Source: Bacillota bacterium (GTDB lineage Bacteria > Bacillota > Bacilli > Alicyclobacillales > SLC66). From it: DNA of 6,399 bases. The position numbers and the translations under genes were made by a program. The notes under the pieces were generated by a model. It saw only the letters and a program-made list of their open reading frames with translations, searched no databases and was not told the DNA's origin. This document shows positions 1 to 6,200 of the stretch, one piece after another (positions within the stretch are counted from its first letter, which is position 1; every line of letters begins with the position of its first letter). The DNA is taken from NCBI GenBank assembly GCA_021821225.1, contig JAKACR010000160.1, positions 1 through 6,399 of the forward strand, given 5' to 3'.

Positions 1-630
1 GAAATCCCGGTCCGCAAACGGCCAGCGCATAAAAAAATAGAAGTCGCCGTACGCGCGATCCTCGTCGAGCTTCAAGCCGATCACTTCGCTGCCGTCGGCC
101 CCCTCCCAGCGTATTTCCGACGGGTCGGCATCCCAGCGTATTTCCGACGGGTCGGCATCCCCGTGAAATCCGCGGAAGAACACGGCGTTGTCGATGCCAA
201 ACCCCCGGAGGATCTGCGGGAACTGGCTGTTGTGCCCGAAGATATCGGGAACGTAGCCCGATTTGAGCGGTTCCACGTCCCATGACCGCGCCAGGCGGAA
301 GCCGGTCAGAAGATTGCAGATGAGCGACTCCCCACTGACCAGGTACTCGTCCGGCATCACATACCACGGGCCCACGGCGATCCGGCCAGCCCGGATCAAC
401 GCCAGCAGCCGGTTCGTGTTTTCCGGCCTGACGGCCAGGTAATCGTTGATCACGATCGTCTGCCCGTCCATCGTGTAGTACCGGTACTGCGGGTCGCGTT
501 CCATCACCGCGATCAGCTCATCGACCAGGTACGCAAGCCGCGTCCGATACGCCTGGAAATCCTGGTACCACTCCCTGTCCCAGTGCGTATGCGAGATGAT
601 GTAGCATGTGTTTGCTTCCGTGTTTGCCAC
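1..630 (-). CDS. GH38 alpha-mannosidase, MngB-like (N-terminal part, cut by window edge)
   Basis: The first 210 residues of a glycoside hydrolase family 38 enzyme; the rest lies beyond the left edge. GH38 enzymes are zinc-dependent retaining alpha-mannosidases. The N-terminus has HTHWDREWY (H16 and D18 as zinc ligands), then YTMDGQT near residues 52-58, GPWY at 87-90 and PDIFGH at 128-133. D129 is the expected nucleophile and third zinc ligand. The spacing and wording of these motifs closely follow the E. coli mannosylglycerate hydrolase MngB, but substrate cannot be read from this alone; alpha-mannosidases of other linkage share the fold and motifs. No signal peptide is visible, so it should act in the cytoplasm on imported substrate. 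The start is a GTG, chosen because AAGGAG lies 9 nt upstream. The full family length is about 850-900 residues. It carries a 9-residue duplication at residues 158-175. It is probably co-transcribed with the two genes upstream (51-nt gap). Confidence 0.93.
   Translation of the reverse strand, partial: MANTEANTCYIISHTHWDREWYQDFQAYRTRLAYLVDELIAVMERDPQYRYYTMDGQTIVINDYLAVRPENTNRLLALIRAGRIAVGPWYVMPDEYLVSGESLICNLLTGFRLARSWDVEPLKSGYVPDIFGHNSQFPQILRGFGIDNAVFFRGFHGDADPSEIRWDADPSEIRWEGADGSEVIGLKLDEDRAYGDFYFFMRWPFADRDF
104..157. repeat. 27-bp perfect tandem duplication inside the MngB-like gene
   Basis: Two identical 27-bp units (104-130 and 131-157) lie head to tail, and the next 4 bases begin a third copy. 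Since 27 is a multiple of 3 the frame stays open; the protein reads DADPSEIRW twice (residues 158-166 and 167-175) before EGADGSEV. It lies just after the FFRGF motif of the catalytic domain, where homologues normally have one such stretch. Perfect identity suggests a recent event, by slippage or possibly an assembly error. Confidence 0.95.
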
Positions 631-639
631 TGTGGTCCA

Positions 640-645
640 CTCCTT
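640..645 (-). promoter_or_regulatory. Ribosome binding site deciding the GTG start of the MngB-like gene
   Basis: AAGGAG on the minus strand, 9 nt before the GTG at 630. No ATG in the same frame nearby is preceded by a comparable site, and starting at this GTG keeps the HTHWD motif at residues 14-18, as is normal for this subfamily. Confidence 0.8.
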
Positions 646-681
646 ATAACCATCCCTGCTTTGCCGACTGCTATCCATGTG

Positions 682-939
682 CTATGGCTTCTCCCGGTTT
701 TGCCTGCGCTGCGCCCGGTCCATAAGTCGCAGCGCGAAGCGGGTGCCCGACCACACCAAAAAACCGAAGACGACCGCCACCCCGATGGCCGCCAGGTCGA
801 CCGCGCGTCCGACCGGATTTCTCCAGGCAAAGGGCAGCGCAAGCAGATCCAGCAGCAACAGAAAAAAGACCGCCATCGTCCCCAGCCGCGCCATGATGTG
901 AATCAAAGCCTGTCCGCGCTCGAAGGCGTCCGGATTCAT
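682..939 (-). CDS. Small two-helix membrane protein, unknown function (85 aa)
   Basis: I do not recognise this protein. It is an 85-residue polypeptide starting MNPDAFERG. Two hydrophobic segments, about residues 20-39 and 47-69, are joined by a short basic turn (RNPVGR). The C-terminal tail is strongly basic (RLMDRAQRRQNREK). The positive charges suggest that both ends face the cytoplasm, with a hairpin in the membrane; D31 inside the first helix is unusual. The start is supported by AAGGAGGG ending 9 nt before the ATG. It lies 26 nt after the solute-binding lipoprotein and 51 nt before the MngB-like mannosidase, so it is probably co-expressed with both. It is far too short for an ABC permease, which has five or six helices and an EAA loop. 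An accessory or stabilising role for the transporter is possible but is only inference from position. The reading frame is open well upstream, into the lipoprotein gene, but the ribosome binding site argues for this start. Confidence 0.75.
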   Translation of the reverse strand: MNPDAFERGQALIHIMARLGTMAVFFLLLLDLLALPFAWRNPVGRAVDLAAIGVAVVFGFLVWSGTRFALRLMDRAQRRQNREKP

Positions 940-965
940 GACGTGCGTCCCTCCTTCGAGACCGA

Positions 966-2867
966 TCACTGCACCGGACGGATGTAGCCCTGTTCCTCGG
1001 CGACCGTGATCAGGTAGTTGCCGCTCCCGTTGCCGGCCAGCGACCAGAACGAACGATGGATGGGCCAATCGGTAAACCGCTTGGTCGAATAAAAGACAGC
1101 CTGATCCTGAGCCAGAATCGACCCGGGCCACGCATTGTAGTTCATGAACTTGATCAGGTCGTACGCGATCTGTTTTTGCTTCGCGGCGCTCGGCGTATGA
1201 CTGAACTCCCATGAAAGCCGTATCGGACGGATGGTCCCAATACCGGGCACGTAAGCCTTGCGCGGAAAACCCATGCCATAGTGCCCGGGAGTGACGGTTG
1301 AGTTTCCGGTTGCGCTGTACGATACATTGCTGCCGAAGGTTTCAAACCCTGTTGTGAATCCATTCCATACCTGGTACGGCCAGAAGAAGTTGTATCCCTC
1401 AAATACCGAATAATTTCCGTTTGTCAGATTGGTGCTGAAGGATGTGACCGGCCATAACTGAACCTTGGACGGAATGCCGAACTGTGTCAACTGGCTCGCC
1501 ACCGCGCTGGCCTGAAGATCCCAACCGGCCAGCGTCGACACACTGTTCACCGTCACGGTGAAAGGTTTGCCGTCCGGCAGGAACCACTTCCCGCCGCGCT
1601 TTGTGAAATGAGCCGAACGCAGGAGCTGTGCGGCCTTGATTAGGCTGAAATTGTAGGGATTCAGGGTTTTGATCTGGGTCGGCGTGAGGTACGCCTGCAG
1701 CACACTGGCCGGCACCCCGGCCGGAATCGCCACCGGTGTGCCGGCCACGGGATCGGCAATCGTGTTGATGGCCTTGCGGTTCAGGAGATACTCGAACGCC
1801 TGGCGCACCTGAATCAGGTTGAAAGGATAGGTCCGGGCGGAAAACATGCTCCCCTGAAGCGTGAGAAACCCTTTCGTCTTGCTGTAGTGCATGTAAGGCC
1901 TGTTTCGACCCATGATCGCATTGTAGAGGGGAGTGGTCGGCTGGTTGCCCTGCACGTCGATGGCACCGGATACCAAGGCGTTTTGGGTGGCCGAAGAGCT
2001 GACTTGGTTGCGCATCACGATATTTTCCACATGCACATTGGCGGCCGCCCAATTGTGCGGATTTTTCTTTAAATCCACCTCACTCGGGGAAAATCCGGTG
2101 ACTTCGTACGGGCCGGCCGTCACAAGTCCAATCTTGCCCGGATTATACGCCTCCAGAGCTTTTACATATTTGGTATCCAGCGCACTGATCCGGCTTGCCT
2201 GCGCTTTGGCTGACTTGCTGGCATTGGAGGGAAGTGGATTCGCGAGATTTTGGATAATCTGCTGAAGCTGATGCGGACTCGCCAAAAACTTTTGATAGAG
2301 GGAAGCCGGAACGATGACCGAAGTCAAAATACTCTGCTCACGCGCGGTCGAATACAATGCGGTTGGGCTCATCGTAAAAACGACCGTGTGCGCATTCGGT
2401 GTGGTGACTTCAGCAATGCCGAGGGCGTTCCATATTCCCTGCAGCGCATAGAGTTCCCAGGTCACCAGCACATCCTTGCTGGTCAGCAGCCTCCCATTGT
2501 TCCATTTGAGATTGGAGCGCAGGTGGACGACAAACCGATGATAGTGATCGGTGTATCCCCAGGAACTCGCCAGTTGCCCATAGTAATAATTGCCGAAGTC
2601 CCGGTTTGTATCCGATATCAGGGCGAGCGGCGAAAATGCAAGCGGTCCCACCGCACTCATGACTGTCGAATTCGGTGAAAACGGATTCCAATCCGCGGCA
2701 GGACTGTAGCCGGTCGGCGCGGTGGTGGTCAAGGTGCCCGTCGCTGCGGTGGCGGTTGTGGTGCCTGTGGCCACCGAGGTGCCGCATCCGCTCACCCCGA
2801 CCAGAACCAGTCCCGCACTGGATATGAACGCCAGTGATCTTGTTAGGCGGCTTCGTTTCCTATCCAT
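966..2867 (-). CDS. ABC transporter substrate-binding lipoprotein, family 5 (SBP_bac_5)
   Basis: A 633-residue extracellular solute-binding protein of the peptide/oligosaccharide (DppA/OppA-like) family. The N-terminus is a lipoprotein signal: MDRKRSRLTR, a hydrophobic stretch, then lipobox V-S-G-C with C28 as the lipidated residue. A Thr/Ala-rich tether (about 30-52) follows. Family hallmarks are NPFSPNS (61-67), LKWNNGRLLTSKDVLVTWE (120-138), GPYEVTGFSP (252-261), VRQAFEYLLNRKAI (354-367) and GGKWFLPDGKPFTVTV (425-440). It would sit on the outer face of the membrane and hand ligand to an ABC permease, which is not in the window. Many members of this family bind di- or oligosaccharides rather than peptides, including sugar binders in Thermotogales. 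With GH38 enzymes on both sides, a mannoside or manno-oligosaccharide is the likeliest ligand (inference). The frame is open to an ATG at 2942, but the ATG at 2867 is preferred because AGGAGG lies 9 nt upstream and the signal peptide begins there. Confidence 0.93.
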   Translation of the reverse strand: MDRKRSRLTRSLAFISSAGLVLVGVSGCGTSVATGTTTATAATGTLTTTAPTGYSPAADWNPFSPNSTVMSAVGPLAFSPLALISDTNRDFGNYYYGQLASSWGYTDHYHRFVVHLRSNLKWNNGRLLTSKDVLVTWELYALQGIWNALGIAEVTTPNAHTVVFTMSPTALYSTAREQSILTSVIVPASLYQKFLASPHQLQQIIQNLANPLPSNASKSAKAQASRISALDTKYVKALEAYNPGKIGLVTAGPYEVTGFSPSEVDLKKNPHNWAAANVHVENIVMRNQVSSSATQNALVSGAIDVQGNQPTTPLYNAIMGRNRPYMHYSKTKGFLTLQGSMFSARTYPFNLIQVRQAFEYLLNRKAINTIADPVAGTPVAIPAGVPASVLQAYLTPTQIKTLNPYNFSLIKAAQLLRSAHFTKRGGKWFLPDGKPFTVTVNSVSTLAGWDLQASAVASQLTQFGIPSKVQLWPVTSFSTNLTNGNYSVFEGYNFFWPYQVWNGFTTGFETFGSNVSYSATGNSTVTPGHYGMGFPRKAYVPGIGTIRPIRLSWEFSHTPSAAKQKQIAYDLIKFMNYNAWPGSILAQDQAVFYSTKRFTDWPIHRSFWSLAGNGSGNYLITVAEEQGYIRPVQ

Positions 2868-2876
2868 ACTCTGCTC

Positions 2877-2882
2877 CCTCCT
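2877..2882 (-). promoter_or_regulatory. Ribosome binding site deciding the lipoprotein start
   Basis: A perfect AGGAGG on the minus strand, 9 nt before the ATG at 2867. It favours this ATG over the in-frame ATG pair at 2942 and 2939, which would add a 25-residue, Cys- and His-containing extension in front of a canonical lipoprotein signal. Confidence 0.85.
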
Positions 2883-2967
2883 GCCATGATCGTTACCGTG
2901 CGACACCTTCGATGACTTGTAATAAACACAATCACACATCATCTCATCCCCGTTAAAAACACGTACA

Positions 2968-2981
2968 AGAATCCGTTTTCT
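2968..2981 (-). promoter_or_regulatory. cre- or LacI-type operator-like site
   Basis: The minus strand reads AGAAAACGGATTCT: outer arms AGAA and TTCT are an exact inverted repeat around a central CG. It agrees with the Gram-positive catabolite-response (CcpA) consensus TGWAARCGYTWNCW at 11 of 14 positions, and the central CG is also typical of LacI-family sugar-repressor operators. It lies immediately downstream of a -10 candidate (2984-2989), where a bound repressor would block initiation, which fits a sugar-uptake operon. The first T and two central positions do not match, so this is a suggestion, not a firm call. Confidence 0.3.
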
Positions 2982-2983
2982 CT

Positions 2984-3012
2984 AGTATAAAAGAGCACTT
3001 GACCGGACTCTA
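2984..3012 (-). promoter_or_regulatory. Proximal promoter candidate for the lipoprotein operon
   Basis: Minus strand: -10 TATACT (2984-2989, five of six consensus positions), 17-nt spacer, and a poor -35 TAGAGT (3007-3012, three of six). Transcription would begin near 2977 and give a leader of about 110 nt. The weak -35 is what would be expected of a regulated promoter, and the operator-like site directly follows the -10. Confidence 0.4.
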
Positions 3013-3031
3013 ATAAACAAGTTACATAACC

Positions 3032-3060
3032 ATTTGAACACACACGGACATAATAGTCAA
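3032..3060 (-). promoter_or_regulatory. Distal promoter candidate for the lipoprotein operon
   Basis: Minus strand: -35 TTGACT (3055-3060, five of six), 17-nt spacer ending in TGT (an extended -10 TGn motif), and -10 TCAAAT (3032-3037, four of six). It lies just downstream of the 3097-3146 hairpin, so it could restart transcription after that structure. It may be an alternative to the proximal promoter or act together with it. Confidence 0.35.
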
Positions 3061-3096
3061 CAACCATAGTTGATGCACCGTGAGGATGCGCGCTAG

Positions 3097-3161
3097 AACA
3101 TAAGGTAGCGTCCACCCGCTCGAAGGAGTGGTCGCTACCTTATGTTTCATTTTTTCTATTT
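3097..3161 (+). terminator. Strong hairpin with T-rich tail, plus-strand orientation
   Basis: Perfect 14-bp inverted arms, AACATAAGGTAGCG (3097-3110) and its complement (3133-3146). After one T-T mismatch, a further CCAC/GTGG pairing (3112-3115 with 3128-3131) continues inward, and CC/GG pairing around a 7-nt loop is possible. Downstream on the plus strand comes a T-rich stretch with runs of six T (3150-3155) and five or more T (3159-3163), as in an intrinsic terminator read on the plus strand. On the minus strand the stem is preceded by A-tracts and followed by TTCTAGCG, so it would not be a good intrinsic terminator for the mannosidase transcript, although it could stall or stabilise it. 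No plus-strand gene is visible upstream. Confidence 0.55.
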
Positions 3162-3197
3162 TTAAGAGGCCGTTCAAAAAGGGAACAGGCTCTTTAA
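3162..3197. repeat. Imperfect inverted repeat downstream of the large mannosidase
   Basis: Left arm TTAAGAGGCCGTTC (3162-3175) pairs with right arm GAACAGGCTCTTTAA (3183-3197), with single-base bulges and a 7-nt loop AAAAAGG. It abuts the T-rich tail of the neighbouring hairpin. Neither strand has a T-run after the stem, so it is not a classical terminator. It could be a 3'-end stabilising stem for the mannosidase mRNA, or the remnant of a small repetitive or MITE-like element. I see no transposase or target-site duplication to support the latter. Confidence 0.45.
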
Positions 3198-3248
3198 GCA
3201 TCGATTCATGGAATGCAGGTCCGACGACTCCATTATGGCCGGATCAAG

Positions 3249-6200
3249 TTACGCGAACTCCACGCAGACGCTGACGACCCTGAACGGTGCGACGGAAAAA
3301 GAGAGGGTTCCATTGTCATCGCGCTGGATATCCTCACCCTCTGCGGTGACCTGCGGAGCACCCTGTGCGTTGGTCTGTGCTTTGGCCTGTGCGGCGGCTC
3401 CCGCGCCCTGCGCCGCTCCCGCCGCAGCCTCCTCGTTCAGATCCACGAAGTACGCCTTGGCGACGTTTTTGAAAAAGCGCAGCACCGCGCGGGTCGGGCG
3501 GCCGTCGGTCTCATACAGGCGGACGATCCACCTGTGGGCGGCTGCATGCGCCGCCACGTCCGCCACGTCCGTCACATCCGCCGCGTCCGTCTCCAGCGTC
3601 TTCACGGCCGACAGGGCCACGCTCCCCTCCTCGATCCGAAGAAAACTCTGCTCCAGCGGCAGCACGCCCGCCGATGGCGCCGCGGATACCACACTCAGCG
3701 GGTGGTTCGCCACGGCGCCGCGCAGAATCAGGTCACGGGAATTCCCGCCCGTTACGGGACCCAAGAAAAGACTGAACGCATGTTTCCCGATCTCCGGATA
3801 CGGATCCGGATCAAACGAGCTGCGGATCAAGGTGACCGCCAGCGAATCGTTCCGCCCGCGAAACCCGTGCTTGGAATCGGTGGCAAGCAGCAGCGACCGC
3901 CCCGCGGCATCCGGGTTGACCGCGACCGCAAAGCGGTTGGCGGGAACATCCAGGTCCATGGCCGGCCGCTCGACCACCCCGAACGGCACGTCATAGACAA
4001 GACGCGGGCAGTCATACGCCAGCGGCACATAAAACCCCAGTTGGGGAATCCCCGCGCCGCGCTCGCCGATCTCCCGCCAGTCGCACTCCACGTCATAGCG
4101 CAGCAGCGGACTGCCCTCATCCAGGGAAACCGTCGCTTTCAGCGTCGACCGCGAAAAGGCGATCTCCACCACGATCGCCTGCCGAATCGCTCCCGGCCCG
4201 GCGGACACGCTGCGGATCCGCACATTGTCGACCAGGTCCTGCACGTCCATGTACCGTCCCACTTTCCAGGCGGTCATGCCCTGGCTCTCGTCTTCGCGGA
4301 TCAAGCGAAAGACACCGCCCGCGCCGCCCGCTGACACGAGTTCCTCGCCCGTCCCTTTGTCCACCATCGACGCGAGGGCGCCCGTGCGGGCATCGAACTC
4401 CACCCGGAGCCATTCATTCTCCAGGATGAACGCGTGCGCCCGTTCCACCCTGAGATTGCGGGGAAGCGGCAAGGGCAGATCGCTCTCCTGCGACTCGGTG
4501 AGGACATAGGTGCTGTACCCGCAGGACGGAACGCTGGCCTGGATCAACACCCGCATGTACTGGTGGCCCCAGTAGGGGTGGGTCCCCTGTTCCAGCACCT
4601 GATGGGCCGCAATCCGGCCCTGCGCGTCCTGGACCTGCATGCGCCGGACATCGCCCGGCCAGTCCCACACCACCAGTTCCACCGCCTCCCGGCGGGCGAC
4701 GGGCACCGCGTTGAACAGGTGGAAGAGGCGGGTCTTCCCCCGGCCCCGGTCCGTCTGCGGGATCTTGAAGGCCTGGATGCCATAGCCCACGCCTGCCCCT
4801 TCGGACGTCGTCCCTTTGGCATCCGCCGCTCCTTTTGCAGTCGCCGCCTTCGCAGGACTCATAGCCTCATTGGCATCCGCCGCTCCTTTTGCAGTCACGG
4901 ACACCTCAGCACCGACGGCCTCTTGCACACCCGCCGCGACCTCCGCAGGCCCGGCCCCTTCCGTGTCCACCCCTCCTGCAGCCCCCACGGTCCCGGAGAG
5001 CCACGCCGAGGTGTCGATCGCTCCCGCGATCTGCCGCATCGCCGCCGCCTTGGCCATGTTCGCCGTCGCGAACGTCTGCTGGAACAGCCCCATGGCGTGC
5101 TCTCTCGTGTCCACCACGCCCGAGCCGGGGAGGATGTCGTGAAACTGGTTGAACAGCACATTGCGCCACGCCGCCTCAAACGTCCGGCCATGCGCCTCGC
5201 CCCCGGCACCAAGGGCCGCCGCCGCGTCGAACAGTTCCGCCTCGTGCAACACGGCCTCCGACACCCGGTTCGCCTTCTTGATCCGCGTCTGCGTCGTGTA
5301 GCAGCCCGTGAACACGAAGTTCAGTTCGCCGTTTACTTCCGGCAGCCGCCCGGCGACCTTTTCCACTTCGGCGAAATACTCATGGAACGTCCCGAAGCGG
5401 ATCGTCGGGAACACCGGCCACGCGCTCATGTCCATGATCCGCTCAATGTCGCGCCGCGTCGGGCCCCCGCCATGATCGCCCACGCCGTAGACCTTGAGCA
5501 TCGTGTCCGTCTGGTGCTGCGCGCAAAACTCCGGCACGTACAGCGCCATTTCCGGCTCAATCACCGCGTTGTACCAGATCGGCTCCCGGTAGACGAGCAC
5601 GGACGCGCCTGATGGCGCTTTCCACCGATACAGGTGATGGCCGTCATAGCCCCGGCAGTGGTAGTAGTACTTCACGCCGCCTCCCGCAAGGATCTCCGGA
5701 ACATTCTGACTGTGCCCGAAGGTGTCCGGCTCAAAGTCGATGTTCAGCGAGGCGGGATCCAGTCCCAACAGGTCCGACAGGTAGCGTTTCGTATAGAGGA
5801 TGTGCCGCGACAGGCTCTCGCCGTTTGGCATGTTCTTGTCCGGTTCCACCCAGGTCGAGGCGGTGACTTCCCAGCGTCCCTCCTGCACGCGCGCCCGGAT
5901 CTCGGGCAGCATCTGTGGCGCGTACTCCTCCACAATCCGATAGGTGGACGCCTGCGACTGGGAGAAGGTGAAAGCCGGGTATTCTCTCAGAAGGTCGAGC
6001 ATCGTCCGGAAGGTGTCCAGCGTCACGCCCACCGTCTCGTCCCAGCGCCACATCCAGTTCATGTCGATGTGGGCGTGCGCGGCGCAGATCATCGTAAAGC
6101 GCTTGGCCTCCCCCGAGAGACTCCGGATTTTCTCCTCCGCCCCCTGCGCCGCGCTGCGCGTGATCGCGCCATCCAACGCTTGCGCACGCTGCAAAAAATC

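Larger units (their letters stand above)
2868..3248. other. Intergenic region between the large mannosidase and the lipoprotein operon
   Basis: This 381-nt stretch has no credible gene on either strand and is visibly more AT-rich than its surroundings. From right to left it holds: the region after the large mannosidase stop codon; an imperfect inverted repeat (3162-3197); a T-rich tract; a long hairpin (3097-3146); two minus-strand promoter candidates; an operator-like site; a leader of about 110 nt; and the lipoprotein ribosome binding site. Its size and content suggest that the lipoprotein operon has its own promoter rather than depending only on read-through from the mannosidase gene. Confidence 0.7.

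Noticed and set aside
939..1212. Upstream extension of the 85-residue membrane protein to a 176-residue frame
   Set aside because: The extension overlaps the conserved C-terminus of the lipoprotein in another frame and has no ribosome binding site, whereas the ATG at 939 is preceded by AAGGAGGG at good spacing.
2868..2942. Longer lipoprotein starting at ATG 2942
   Set aside because: It would place 25 residues in front of a canonical lipoprotein signal peptide, and AGGAGG precedes the internal ATG at 2867.
3061..3072. CAACCATAGTTG as an operator
   Set aside because: Only a 4-bp arm around a 4-base centre; such short symmetry is expected by chance.
3097..3146. Intrinsic terminator of the large mannosidase transcript (minus strand)
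   Set aside because: On the minus strand the stem is followed by TTCTAGCGCGC with no T-run; the A-tract lies before the stem, which is the plus-strand arrangement.
3142..3165. Tiny plus-strand frame MFHFFYF preceded by GAAGGAG
   Set aside because: Seven codons made mostly from the T-rich tail of the hairpin; the spacing of 13 nt is long and the sequence is better explained as a terminator tail.
3097..3197. Insertion sequence or MITE
   Set aside because: No transposase, no matched terminal repeats bounding a longer element and no visible target-site duplication; kept only as two inverted repeats.
3213..4334. Long plus-strand open frame of 373 codons opposite the large mannosidase
   Set aside because: Its translation is rich in Arg, His and Pro without any recognisable domain, and it lies antisense to conserved GH38 sequence. 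It is the usual by-product of GC-rich coding DNA.
4434..5612. Long plus-strand open frame of 392 codons opposite the large mannosidase
   Set aside because: Same reason: Arg/His/Pro-rich antisense shadow, no domain, and the opposite strand encodes GH38 catalytic motifs throughout.
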